The notes under the pieces are model-generated. The model was given only the letters and a program-made list of their open reading frames with translations. It had not been told where the DNA came from and ran no database searches. DNA of 64,000 nt from Solilutibacter tolerans (GTDB lineage Bacteria; Pseudomonadota; Gammaproteobacteria; Xanthomonadales; Xanthomonadaceae): assembly GCF_900155935.1 (NCBI RefSeq), contig NZ_FTLW01000001.1:372001-436000 (forward strand), in the 5' to 3' direction. Position 1 is the first letter of the stretch, and each line of letters starts with the position of its first letter. Below, piece after piece: positions 30,885-41,000 of the stretch. The translations under genes were made by a program, and so were the position numbers.

Positions 30885-32903
30885 TTACCAGACCTTGACT
30901 CGGCTCGCGTCGGGCAGGGCCATCGGGCCCGGCACCTTGCACTTGTAGGCCAACGCGAAGCCCGGCTGGTTGGCCAGCGTGGCATTGCTGCGCCACTGTC
31001 CTGGCGGCTGGCCGGCCGAGGTGGACAGATAGGTCGCGGCTTCCACGCTCATTTGCTGCGCCCACAGGCGTGCCCAAGCCTCGTAGAAGGCCTTGCGGTT
31101 GTCGGTGTTGGCGCCGCGCATGGCCTTGGCCATCGCGGTTTCCGCCAGATCCATGCCCGCGATGTCGCCAAGGGCTTGGTCGCGGACCAGACGGCCATTG
31201 ACCTTGGCGCCGTTGAGCTTGGGATAGGCCAAGGCGTCGAACTGGCTGCCGGTGCGAGACAGCAAGCCGTTCCACGCGGCGACGTCGGTCGGGGTCCACC
31301 AGTCGCGGACCTGATTGTTGGCATCGATCATCCGGCCACGATCATCGACGGCGTGGGTGAGCTCATGGCCGACCAATGCGCCAAAGCTGCCGTAATGCGA
31401 GGCCATGTCCTTGGTCATGTCGAGCACGGGCGCCTGCAACACGGCGGCGGTGATGATCAGGCGGTTGTGGGCGATGTCGTAAGCCAGTGCCGGCTCCTGC
31501 GGCAGGACGTCCCAGCGGCGCTCTGCGTTGTTGCGGCCGATGCGGCGCATTTCCTCGCGATGGCGCCAGGTCGACGCGATCAGCATGTTGCTGCCGAAGC
31601 TGCCGCGTCCCATCGGCTGCACCGTGTAGTCCAGGTCGCGCGACGGTGTGCCGATCTCGATAGCAGTCTTGGCCAGCTTGGCACGTGCCTCGGTCTTGGC
31701 GGCTTCGCTCATCCAGGTGTTCGCATCGATGGCGGCAACCAGCGCATCACGGATTTCACCGGCGACGGTTCCGGCACGTGAACGCGTTGCTGCGGGCAGA
31801 TGGCGTTCCGCGTATTCGCGGCCCAACATCGGGCCAGCGGCCAGGTTGATCGCATCCAGTGTCTGCCGCCACCACGGTAGCGGATCGGTCAGGCCCATCA
31901 GGACGCGTCCGTTGAACTCGAAATCGGCCTCGCGGAAGCTCTTTGACAGGTACGGAGCCATGGCCACGCCGACCTGATAGCGCAGGTAGGACTTCCACTG
32001 ATCGGCCTTGATGCCGCCGATCAAACCGTCCAGTTGCTGGAACAGCGCCGGGTTGGCGATCGACACGACATCATCCTGCACGCCCTGTACCTGGAGGAAT
32101 TCGGCAAGCTGCAGGTTGCGATATTGCTTCTTGAGATCGGCAATCGGCACCTGCGCATAGTTGCCGCGCGGGTCGCGCAAGGCGGAAAGCGGACGCGATG
32201 CGGTGGCGATGCGAGTCTCGAGGTCAAGCACGGATTGCGTTTCGGCCTCCAGCTTGCTGGCCGGCGTGCCGGTCAGGGTGAGGATCTTGCCGACGTAATT
32301 GCGGTAGCGCTTCATCAGCGCCTGGGTGTCGGCGTCCTGACGGGTATAGAAGGCAGGATCGGGCAGGGCGGTGCCACCTTGGCCGAAGTAACCGATGTGG
32401 CGGTTGAGGTCGTTCAGGTCGACGTCTGCGCCAAAATTGAACACCACCGGGATACCGACCTGGTGCAGCGCGGCGATCGCGGCCGGCACGTCCTTGCCGC
32501 GGCGGATGCCGTTGATGCGGGTCAGGAGCGGTGCGATGGAGTTGGCGCCATCGGCTTCGACCGCGGCCTGGTCCAGGCCACTGGCCCAGAAATCGCCCAG
32601 CAGCTTTTGCACGTTGTGCTGAGGCGCGGCCATCGCGGCATCCAGCAAATCACGCTGTTGCTGCTCGCTCTGCGCGCGCAGGGTGCCGAGTGCGGTGATC
32701 GTCGCCGTGCCAGCGGGGGCTTGCACCGAGCTCAACCAAGCATCGTTGGTCGCACTGTAGAAGTCGCTGCATTCGGCACTGACGGCAGGCGCCTTGGCCT
32801 TCTTCGTCGATTTCTTCTTCTGCGCGAAGGCATCGGGGGCAGTCGCAGTGGCGGTCAGGGCCACCAACAAGGCGAGGGCAAGCGGCTTGGCTCGAGACAT
32901 CAT
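30885..32903 (-). CDS. M13-family metallopeptidase homologue with altered active site
   Basis: A 672-residue neprilysin-type protein with a Sec signal (LALALLVALTATATAPDAFAQ). A Lys-rich linker (KKKSTKKAK), an M13 N-domain and a C-terminal gluzincin domain follow. HELTH is kept (about residue 511). Where its downstream-located paralogue has ENIAD (third zinc ligand Glu), this protein has QALGD at the same distance after VNG(K/R)L. The DSHAPANFR motif with the catalytic His reads GQPPGQWR. So two functional residues are replaced, and it may be inactive or have another role. It ends in the usual VKVW. It is a tandem paralogue of the next minus-strand gene, probably with separate transcripts because a terminator lies between. 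Confidence 0.9.
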   Translation of the reverse strand: MMSRAKPLALALLVALTATATAPDAFAQKKKSTKKAKAPAVSAECSDFYSATNDAWLSSVQAPAGTATITALGTLRAQSEQQQRDLLDAAMAAPQHNVQKLLGDFWASGLDQAAVEADGANSIAPLLTRINGIRRGKDVPAAIAALHQVGIPVVFNFGADVDLNDLNRHIGYFGQGGTALPDPAFYTRQDADTQALMKRYRNYVGKILTLTGTPASKLEAETQSVLDLETRIATASRPLSALRDPRGNYAQVPIADLKKQYRNLQLAEFLQVQGVQDDVVSIANPALFQQLDGLIGGIKADQWKSYLRYQVGVAMAPYLSKSFREADFEFNGRVLMGLTDPLPWWRQTLDAINLAAGPMLGREYAERHLPAATRSRAGTVAGEIRDALVAAIDANTWMSEAAKTEARAKLAKTAIEIGTPSRDLDYTVQPMGRGSFGSNMLIASTWRHREEMRRIGRNNAERRWDVLPQEPALAYDIAHNRLIITAAVLQAPVLDMTKDMASHYGSFGALVGHELTHAVDDRGRMIDANNQVRDWWTPTDVAAWNGLLSRTGSQFDALAYPKLNGAKVNGRLVRDQALGDIAGMDLAETAMAKAMRGANTDNRKAFYEAWARLWAQQMSVEAATYLSTSAGQPPGQWRSNATLANQPGFALAYKCKVPGPMALPDASRVKVW

Positions 32904-33005
32904 GCAATCCGTGTGGGAAATCTGGTGGAGTCTAACAAGCCGGCGTCGCCCTAGACACGCAGCTTTGTGAACGGGACAGTCGATAGTGAGTGTGCGTACA
33001 AGCGA

Positions 33006-33028
33006 AAGCCCGGCGCTGGGCCGGGCTT
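33006..33028 (-). terminator. Terminator after the second M13 gene
   Basis: AAGCCCGGC and GCCGGGCTT form a 9-bp stem with a 5-base loop. On the minus strand the stem is followed by TTCGCTTGT. It lies in the 152-base gap between the two M13 genes, where nothing else is seen except the promoter region of the first. Confidence 0.6.
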
Positions 33029-33055
33029 CCAAGGTGACGCAGGTAATGCCGGGTC

Positions 33056-35161
33056 TTACCAGATCACGATCTGGTCATCGCCGCTGCGCACCATCTTGTC
33101 GCCGGTCTTGCAGCTGAAGGCAGCAGCAAAGGTCGGCAGGTTGCTCGGCGCACCGATGGCGCGGAAGTTGGCCGGTGCGTGCGAGTCGGTGGTCAGGCGT
33201 ACGGCCAACTCGTCCGGGGTGAAGTTGCGACGCCACACCGTGGCCCAGTTGGCATAGAAGCGCTGGTCACCAGACAAGCCTTCCACGGCATTGGCAGGCT
33301 TGCCACCCAACGAGCGCTGATAGGCGTCATAAGCGATGGCGAGGCCACCCAGGTCGGCGATGTTCTCGCCCAAGGTCAGCTTGCCGTTGACGTGCTTGCC
33401 CGGCGCGGCTTCGTAGTCGTTGAACTGCTGCACCAGCTTGTTGGTCAGCGACTTGAAGCCATTGGCATCGGCCTCACTCCACCAGTTCTCGAAGTTGCCG
33501 TTCGGGCCGAAGCGGCTGCCCTGGTCATCGAAGCCATGGGTCATCTCGTGGCCGATCACCGCGCCGATGCCGCCGTAGTTGAGCGCGTCATCCGTCTTGC
33601 CGTCGAAGAACGGCGGCTGCAGGATGGCGGCCGGGAACACGATCTCGTTCTGCAGCGGGTTGTAATAGGCGTTGACCGTCTGCGGGCTCATGCCCCATTC
33701 GCTGCGGTCGACCGGCTTGCCGATCTTCGACAGGCCCCACTTGTAGTTGAACGCGTTCGCCGCCAGCACGTTGCCGATGTAGCTGTCACGGCTGGTGGTC
33801 AGGCCCGACCAGTCACGCCACTTGTCCGGATAGCCGATCTTCGGGGTGAAGGCGGCCATCTTCTCGAGCGCCTTCTTCTTGGTGTCGTCCGACATCCAGG
33901 CCAGATTCTCGATGCGCACCTTGAAGGCCTCGCGCAGGTTTTTAACCAGCGTTTCCATGCGCGCCTTGGAGTCGGCCGGGAAGGCGACCTTGACGTAGGC
34001 TTGGCCGAAGGCTTCGCCAGCCTGGTTTTCGATCGTGCCCAGCACGCGCTTCCAGCGTTCCTTGTTTTCCTTCTGGCCGCGCAGCGCCTTGCCGTAGAAG
34101 TTGAAGTTCTCCTGCACGAAGGCATCAGACAGGTAGGGCGATGCACCATCGACCATATGGAAGCGCAGGTAGCTCTTCCACTGATCGGCCGGCACGTCGG
34201 CCAGCATTTTGCTCAGCTCGGCGTGGAAGGCGGGGATGGCCAGCGAGAACATCTCTGGCTTGGCGAGGCCTTGCGATTCAAAGAACTTGGACCACGGGAA
34301 ATTGGGCGAGATCTTGTCGGCATCGGCCACGCTGACCGGGTTGTAGTACAGCGAGACGTCGCGCGAGAGCTCTTCGCTGGACTTCGACGCCTTGGCCAGG
34401 CGCGTCTCGAACGCGACGACATCCGCGGCCTGCTTGGCGGCATCGGCGGCCGGCGTGCCGGAGAGCTCCAGCACCTTGGCGACGTGCTGCTGGTAGGCCT
34501 CAAGCTTGGCCTTCTTGTCGGCGTCGAAGTAATAGCCCTTGTCGGGCAGGCCCAGGCCGCCCTGCGCGGCGTAGGCGATGTTCATCTTGGAATTCTTGAA
34601 GTCGGCTTCCGGACCGAAGCCGAACAACATGCCTTCGCCCTTCGCATACGTCTGGCGCAGGTATTCGGCGATGGTGGCGGTGTCGGTCAGCTTGTCGATT
34701 TCAGCCAGATCCGCTTCGATCGGCTTGATGCCCTGCGCATCGATCTTGGCCTGATCCATGCCGGTGGCGTACAGGTCACCGATGATCTTGTCGATGCCGG
34801 TGGCGTTCTTCATCGCGGCGGCTTGTTCGGCCAGCTGGTGCTGCACGGCGGTCGAGCGCTCATCCAGCATCTCGAACGCGCCCCAGCTGGTGCGGTCGCC
34901 CGGGATCGGGTTGGCGGCCAGCCAGTTCTTGTTGATGTAGTCGCCAAAGTTGGTGCAGGCATTGCCGTTGGCGTCGATGTCGGCAGCCTTGAAGCTGTTC
35001 ATCGCCGGCAGCTTGGATTCATCCAGCTTGTAGCCGGATTCGGCTGCGGGCGTCGCAGCTGGCGTGGCGGTCGATGCGGCTTCCTGCTTCTGCGGGCAGG
35101 CGGTCAACACGGTGGCCACGGCCAGGGCCAGGGTCAGGCGGGGAAGGGCAGTCTTGCGCAT
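33056..35161 (-). CDS. M13-family (neprilysin/PepO-type) lipoprotein endopeptidase
   Basis: A 701-residue zinc endopeptidase. The signal peptide carries a lipobox VLTAC (Cys 22), so it is membrane-tethered outside the cytoplasm. The N-domain begins with CTNFGDYINKNWLAANPIPGD. Catalytic motifs are intact: VNAYYNPLQNEIVFPAAILQ, IGHEMTHGFDDQGS (about 535), GENIADLGGLAIAYDAY (about 598) and DSHAPANFRAIG. The C-terminus ends in VIW, as in the family. The start at 35161 has AGGA eight bases upstream. It is paired with the degenerate paralogue downstream. Confidence 0.96.
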   Translation of the reverse strand: MRKTALPRLTLALAVATVLTACPQKQEAASTATPAATPAAESGYKLDESKLPAMNSFKAADIDANGNACTNFGDYINKNWLAANPIPGDRTSWGAFEMLDERSTAVQHQLAEQAAAMKNATGIDKIIGDLYATGMDQAKIDAQGIKPIEADLAEIDKLTDTATIAEYLRQTYAKGEGMLFGFGPEADFKNSKMNIAYAAQGGLGLPDKGYYFDADKKAKLEAYQQHVAKVLELSGTPAADAAKQAADVVAFETRLAKASKSSEELSRDVSLYYNPVSVADADKISPNFPWSKFFESQGLAKPEMFSLAIPAFHAELSKMLADVPADQWKSYLRFHMVDGASPYLSDAFVQENFNFYGKALRGQKENKERWKRVLGTIENQAGEAFGQAYVKVAFPADSKARMETLVKNLREAFKVRIENLAWMSDDTKKKALEKMAAFTPKIGYPDKWRDWSGLTTSRDSYIGNVLAANAFNYKWGLSKIGKPVDRSEWGMSPQTVNAYYNPLQNEIVFPAAILQPPFFDGKTDDALNYGGIGAVIGHEMTHGFDDQGSRFGPNGNFENWWSEADANGFKSLTNKLVQQFNDYEAAPGKHVNGKLTLGENIADLGGLAIAYDAYQRSLGGKPANAVEGLSGDQRFYANWATVWRRNFTPDELAVRLTTDSHAPANFRAIGAPSNLPTFAAAFSCKTGDKMVRSGDDQIVIW

Positions 35162-35309
35162 TGCGTGGATCCTGTTCAGTCGGCCCGCGGCGCGGGCGTG
35201 AACCCGGCACTTTAAGCCGGTGTCTGCCTCTGCATGGGTGTCGAAAGTCATGCTTCATACGGATGCCGTGCTACGGTTTCGGCCTTGTCAAGAAGGGTGA
35301 GGCGACACG

Positions 35310-36683
35310 ATGCAAGTGCATTTCCACGGTGCGGCCGGGATGGTCACGGGTTCCATGCACTTGGTCGAGGCGGCCGGCAAGCAGGTCATGCTGGACTGCG
35401 GGATGATCCAAGGCACGGTCGAAGCCGAAGCACTCAACCAGGCCGAGTTCCCTTGTGATCCTTCGACGCTGGACGCCCTGGTGTTGTCGCACGCGCATAT
35501 CGATCATGTAGGCCGCGTGCCGCTGTTGGTCGCGCGCGGTTTTCGCGGGCCGATCTGGGCGCAGGAGGCGACGGCGGAACTCTTGCCGATCATGTTGCTC
35601 GATTCCGCCTCCCTGCAGGAATCCGAGGCCGAGCGCCACAACCGCAAGCGCAAGCCGCATGAGCCGGAGATGGTCCCGCTCTACACACGTGAAGATGTGC
35701 AAACCGCGCTCGAGCTGGTGAAGCCGCTGCCCTACCACGCGCGCACCGAAATATTGCCGGGCATCGAGATCTACTTCCGCGATGCCGGCCACATCCTCGG
35801 CTCGTCCATCGTCGAAGTGTTTGGCGATGGAAGGAAGCTGGTGTTCTCCGGCGACTTGGGCCCGAAAGGCACGCCCATCCTGCGAGACCCGGAAAGCGTC
35901 GAGCAAGCCGACCTGGTCTTGATGGAATCGACCTACGGCGATCGCAACCACCGTGATCGCGCCGAGACCATTCGCGAGCTCGGCGGCATCCTGGATGAGG
36001 CCTGGCGGGAGAAAGGCAACGTGCTGATCCCGGCCTTCGCCGTGGGCCGCACGCAGGAGCTGCTGTATTGGTTTGCGCGCCACTGGGATGAGTGGCAGAT
36101 GTCGCGATGGCAGATCTTTCTCGACAGCCCGATGGCGGGGAAAGTCGTCAAGGTCTACGACCATCACCACGACTTGTTCGATGCCGATGCGCAAGCCGTC
36201 TGGCGCGGCACGCCCAATCCGTTTCGCCTGCCCAATTTGCACGTGACCGAATCGCCGGACGAATCCATGGCGATCAATCGCATCGAGGGTGGCGCGATCA
36301 TCATCGCCGGCAACGGCATGGCCAGTGGTGGCCGCATCCTGCATCACCTCAAGCACAACCTCGGTCGTCGGCAAGCGCACGTCGTGTTTGTGGGCTATCA
36401 GGCGCAAGGCACGCTCGGTCGTCGATTGGTGGATGGCGCCAAGTGGGTACGCATCCACGGCCGCGACTATCGCGTCAATGCACAACGTCACACCGTGGGT
36501 GGGTTGTCCGCGCACACCGATCAACGAGGCCTGCTCGCTTGGTATGGCGCCTTCCAACCATCGCCGCCGGTGGTGCTGGTGCATGGCGAAGACACCGCGC
36601 GTGAAGCGCTGGCAGGCGAAATCCATGAGCGTCACGGCATCGAAGCCGAACTCGCCCAGCCCGGAATGACCTTGCAAGTGTGA
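35310..36683 (+). CDS. Beta-CASP MBL-fold ribonuclease-type protein
   Basis: A 457-residue protein with an MBL domain, an inserted beta-CASP domain and a C-terminal RNA-metabolising (RMMBL) domain. Motifs: GMVTGSMHLVE, SHAHIDHVGRVP (metal site), DAGHILGSS, FSGDLGPKG, ESTYGDR, then beta-CASP VLIPAFAVGRTQELLYWF and FLDSPMA. The C-terminal part has GNGMASGGRILHHL, FVGYQAQGTLGR and GLSAHTDQ. Similar proteins (YsgM/CPSF-like) process RNA, but bacterial substrates are unproven. It is cytoplasmic. A gene for a DUF1801 protein follows 18 bases later. Confidence 0.93.
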   Translation: MQVHFHGAAGMVTGSMHLVEAAGKQVMLDCGMIQGTVEAEALNQAEFPCDPSTLDALVLSHAHIDHVGRVPLLVARGFRGPIWAQEATAELLPIMLLDSASLQESEAERHNRKRKPHEPEMVPLYTREDVQTALELVKPLPYHARTEILPGIEIYFRDAGHILGSSIVEVFGDGRKLVFSGDLGPKGTPILRDPESVEQADLVLMESTYGDRNHRDRAETIRELGGILDEAWREKGNVLIPAFAVGRTQELLYWFARHWDEWQMSRWQIFLDSPMAGKVVKVYDHHHDLFDADAQAVWRGTPNPFRLPNLHVTESPDESMAINRIEGGAIIIAGNGMASGGRILHHLKHNLGRRQAHVVFVGYQAQGTLGRRLVDGAKWVRIHGRDYRVNAQRHTVGGLSAHTDQRGLLAWYGAFQPSPPVVLVHGEDTAREALAGEIHERHGIEAELAQPGMTLQV

Positions 36684-36701
36684 TGTCACTGGAGAGCCGT
36701 G

Positions 36702-37124
36702 ATGAGCGAACCCAAGACCCGACCCACAGCGCAATCACTGGATGACTTCATCGCCCAACAACCCGAGGCGCGGCGCGAGGAATGCGCGGCGCTGGACTCG
36801 CTGATGCGCAAGGCCACCGGCGAGGACGCGGTGATGTGGGGAAATATCGTCGGTTATGGTCGCTACGCATACAAGCGTAGTGACGGCAAGCGCTACGAAT
36901 GGCCGATCACCGGTTTCTCGCCGCGCAAGCAAGCGCTGACCGTCTACGTGATGCCCGGCTTTGATCAGCAGGAAGACCTGATGTCCAAGCTCGGCAAGCA
37001 CACCACTGGCAAGTCCTGTCTCTATATCAAGCGTCTTGCCGACATCGACATGAAAGTGTTGGCCAAGATCGTCGCGGCAGGCGTGCGGGCGATGGCACCG
37101 CAGCGCATCCGCAAGACGGAGTGA
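36702..37124 (+). CDS. DUF1801 protein
   Basis: A 140-residue cytoplasmic protein of the DUF1801 (YdhG-like) family. It has SLDDFIAQQPEARREECAALDSLMRKATGEDAVMWGNIVGYGRYAYK, WPITGFSPRKQALTVYVMPG and KSCLYIKRLADIDMKVLAKI. The fold is related to frataxin-like YdhG, and the function is unknown. ATG 36702 is chosen (GGAG seven bases upstream) rather than the GTG one codon earlier. It is likely co-transcribed with the beta-CASP gene. Confidence 0.9.
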   Translation: MSEPKTRPTAQSLDDFIAQQPEARREECAALDSLMRKATGEDAVMWGNIVGYGRYAYKRSDGKRYEWPITGFSPRKQALTVYVMPGFDQQEDLMSKLGKHTTGKSCLYIKRLADIDMKVLAKIVAAGVRAMAPQRIRKTE

Positions 37125-37187
37125 CTTTCGGCCCGGGCGCAGCTCGATGCAGCCCGGTAGCGTGGCGACATCCACTGGGGAATCGCC

Positions 37188-38081
37188 ATGCTGAAATTGC
37201 AGAACCTGACCAAGACCTATGCCAACGGCGTGCGCGCCCTTGATGGGGTGAGCCTCGACATCCCGCGCGGCATGTTTGGGCTGCTGGGGCCGAACGGTGC
37301 GGGCAAATCCTCGTTGATGCGTACCCTGGCCACCTTGCAGGCGCCGGACAGCGGCACGGCCTCGATGGAGGACGGCAGCGGCGGGCAGATCGACATGCTG
37401 CGCGACAAGGATGCGGTGCGTCGCCAACTGGGCTATCTGCCGCAGGACTTTGGTGTGTATCCGAAGGTCAGCGCGATTGACCTGCTGGATCATTTCGCCG
37501 TGCTGAAGGGACTGAGCGCGCGCGGCCCGCGTCGCGAGATGGTGGAGTCCCTGCTGCAGCAGGTGAACCTGTGGGATGCGCGCAAGCGCAAGCTGGGCAC
37601 GTTCTCCGGCGGCATGCGCCAACGCTTCGGCATCGCGCAAGCCTTGCTGGGTGCGCCGCGATTGGTGATCGTCGATGAGCCGACGGCGGGCCTGGACCCG
37701 GAGGAGCGCAACCGCTTCCTCAACCTGCTGGCGGAGATTGGCGAAAGCGTGGCCGTGATCCTGTCCACGCATATCGTCGAGGACGTCACCGACCTGTGCC
37801 AGTCGATGGCCATCATGAATCGCGGCCAGGTGCTCCTGACCGGTAGTCCGGCGGATGCGATTGCCGAATTGGATCAATGCATCTGGAAGAAGCGCATCGA
37901 CAAGAGCCAACTGGAAGCGCATCGCGGTCAGTTCAATGTGCTCTCGACACGCCTGGTGGCCGGCATGCCGGTGATCCACGTGTTCGCCAAGGATCGCCCG
38001 GACCAAGGCTTCGAGTTGGTCGATCCGGGTCTGGAGGACGTCTACTTCCTCAAGCTGCGCCAGCAGCAGATGGCAGCCTGA
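37188..38081 (+). CDS. ABC transporter ATP-binding protein
   Basis: A 297-residue ABC-2-type ATPase. Walker A is LLGPNGAGKSSLMR (about 36-49), the Q-loop is LGYLPQDFGVYP, the signature is TFSGGMRQRFG (about 139) and Walker B is LVIVDEPTAGLDPEE. The C-terminal part (about 225-297, QCIWKKRIDKSQLEAHRG) is a substrate or regulatory extension. The next gene, 10 bases later, encodes the membrane partner fused to an M1 peptidase, so the pair forms an exporter-like complex. Confidence 0.96.
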   Translation: MLKLQNLTKTYANGVRALDGVSLDIPRGMFGLLGPNGAGKSSLMRTLATLQAPDSGTASMEDGSGGQIDMLRDKDAVRRQLGYLPQDFGVYPKVSAIDLLDHFAVLKGLSARGPRREMVESLLQQVNLWDARKRKLGTFSGGMRQRFGIAQALLGAPRLVIVDEPTAGLDPEERNRFLNLLAEIGESVAVILSTHIVEDVTDLCQSMAIMNRGQVLLTGSPADAIAELDQCIWKKRIDKSQLEAHRGQFNVLSTRLVAGMPVIHVFAKDRPDQGFELVDPGLEDVYFLKLRQQQMAA

Positions 38082-38091
38082 GGCGCGACCG

Positions 38092-41000
38092 ATGATCACC
38101 GAGATCTTCCGCTTCGAATTGCGCGAACAGTTCCGCTCGCCGCTGTTCTGGATCGTCGCCGTGTTGTTCCCGCTGCTGGGCTTCGCTTTGATGTCGCTCG
38201 AGGCGGCATCGCTGATCGGCGGCATGGGCAACATCCATAGGAACGCACCGACGGCGATCGTGGCCGCCATGACAACGCTGACACTGTTCGGCTTGTTGAT
38301 GGTGACCATGTTGGTCAGTGCCGCATTACTGCGCGACTTCGACCAGAACACTGCCGAGCTTTATTTCTCCACGCCGATCAAGCCGCGCCAGTACCTGGCC
38401 GGCCGATTGGGTGCGGTGCTGGCGGCCTCCTTCGCGATCTACGTGCTGCTGGCGTTCGCGATGTACGTGGCGCAGTTCATGCCGTGGATCGATGCGTCGC
38501 AGCTCGGGCCTAAATCGCTCGGTCCTTACATGTGGTCGCTGGCGGTCATGGTGTTGCCCAACCTGCTGTTCACCGGCATGTTGCTGGCGTTGTTGGCCGT
38601 CGTCACGCGCTCCATCCTGTGGGTGTACATCGGCGTGCTGGGTTTCATCACGTTGTGGGCGGTATCGCAGGGGCTGTTGTCGAATGTCGACAACGTCTGG
38701 TTGGTCTCGCTCATGGAGCCGCTGGGCATTCGCGCGTTCGGCCGCACCATTCGCTATTGGTCGGCAGCCGAGCGCAACACGCTATTGCCGCCACTTACGG
38801 GCTATCTGCTGGGTAATCGTGCCTTGTGGCTGGGTGTTTCGGTCTTGTTGGCCGGCGCCGTGTTCGCGTTGTTCCGCACCGAGCGCACCGGCAGTGGTCG
38901 TGGCTGGCGCAAGCGCAAGCGGGCGCACGTCCCGATGGTGGCTTTGCCGGCGAAGCCGCTCCCGCGCGTGCAACCGAGCTTCCGCCCATCGACCGGCCTC
39001 AGCCAGTTGTGGAAGCAATTGCGTTTCGATGTATCGAGCGTGATGAAGGGCATTCCGCTCATCGTGATGTTGTTGTTCGGCTTGGCGAATTTCATCGGCT
39101 CCAGCACCAACATGCAGTCGATGTACGGCACCGCCATCCATCCGGTCAGCTCCGCGATGGCCTCGCTGCTGCAGAACAGCTACAGCTTCCTGTTGATCAT
39201 CGTCGTGCTGTTCTACGCAGGCGAACTGGTCTTCAAGGAGCGCCAGGCCAAGATGCAGGACGTCACTGACGCGATGCCGGTGCCCAACTGGATGCCGATG
39301 CTGTCGAAATTGCTGGCGTTGCTGTGCGTCATCGTGCTGTTCCAATCCATCGGCATGTTGGCTGGGATGCTGATGCAGCTGGCGAAAGGGCACATCGCGT
39401 TGGAGCCGCTGACCTGGGCCAAGATCCTTCTCACTGGCTGCGTGCCCTTCGTGCTGATGGGTGGGCTGGCCTTCGCCGCGCAGGTAATCACCAACAACAA
39501 GTTCGCCGGTTACGGGGTGATCGTGTTGGTGTTGATCGCGCAGGCCGCCTTCGGCGCGCTCGGCTTCGAACACAACCTCTACAACTTCGGTAGCTGGCCG
39601 AATGCACCTTGGTCGGACATGAACGGGTTTGGTCATTTCCTGCGTGGTCAGTTCGCATTCCAGGGTTACTGGCTGGTGTTCATGGGTGCCTTGTTGTTGT
39701 TGGCTGCCGCTTTCTGGGTGCGTGGTGTAGATGGGGGCTTGCGCCAACGGCTACGCGTAGCTGGAGAGCGCCTGCGCGGCCCACTGGGTATTGCTACTGT
39801 CTCGGCATTCGCGCTTTTTGCGGCGATTGGTGGCTGGTTGTACTGGAACACCAATGTGCTCAACGAGTATCGCTCATCGGATGATGTCGAAGACTTGCAG
39901 GAGCGCTACGAGCGCGACTTCCGCAAGTACGAAAACCTGCCGCAGCCGAAGGTGCTGTCATCGAATGTCGATGTCGATCTGTGGCCAGAGAAGCAATCCA
40001 TGCAGGCCGAAGGTCGCTGGCGCATCGTCAACCCGCATGCCACGCCGATCAGCGACATCCACGTGCAGATGGGTGATTTCCGCGATTTGGTATCGATCGA
40101 CTTCGGCGGCCAGGTGCTGAAGCTGGATGACAAAGCGCTCAACTACCGCATCTATCGCCTCGACAAACCCATGCAGCCGGGCGAGGAGCGCGAGATGCGC
40201 TTCCGTGTCAACTACCACCCGCGCGGCATCACCAATGCGACGGCGCAGACGCAGCTGGTCGAAAATGGCAGTTTCTTCAATAGCCGCTTGTTCCCACAAT
40301 TCGGTTACGACCCGGGCGACGAGCTGCAGGACAAGAACGAGCGACGCAAGCGGGGCTTGGGCGAACCGCGTCGCATGGCGAAGCTGGAGGATGTCTCCGC
40401 CCGCCAGCGTAATTATCTGACCGACGACGCCGACTGGATCGACTTTGCCACCACCATTTGCACCGCGCCCGACCAAGTCGCGTTGGCGCCGGGCTACCTC
40501 AAGCGCGAGTTCAAGCGCGAGGGTCGTCGTTGCTTCAGCTACGAGATGGACCAGCCGATGCTGGATTTCTACGCGTATCTTTCCGCGCGTTGGCAGGTCA
40601 AGCGTGGCACGTACAAGGACATCCCGATCGAGGTCTATTTCGACCCGCGCCATGGCTACAACGTGGATAGGATGATCGAAGCCGTGCAGAAGTCGCTGGC
40701 GTATTACGAAGCGAACTTCGGCCCCTACCAGCATCGTCAAGTGCGCATCATCGAGTTCCCGCGCTATGCTAGTTTCGCGCAGGCCTTCGCCAACACCATC
40801 CCGTACTCGGAGTCGGTGGGCTTCATCGCCGACGTTCGTGACCGCAACGAAGTCGACTACGTCTTCTACATCACCGCGCATGAAATCGCGCACCAGTGGT
40901 GGGCGCATCAGGTGATCGGCGCAGATGTGCAGGGCGCGACCGTAATGTCCGAATCCCTCGCGCAGTATTCCGCGTTGATGGTGATGGAGAAGGAATACGG

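Noticed and set aside
33179-35215. A 678-codon open frame on the plus strand
   Set aside because: It is exactly antisense to the M13 peptidase gene, which has complete domain motifs; the frame is open only because of high GC.
36735-38351. A 538-codon minus-strand frame over the ABC ATPase region
   Set aside because: It covers the opposite strand of DUF1801, the ABC ATPase and the start of the permease gene, all with clear motifs.
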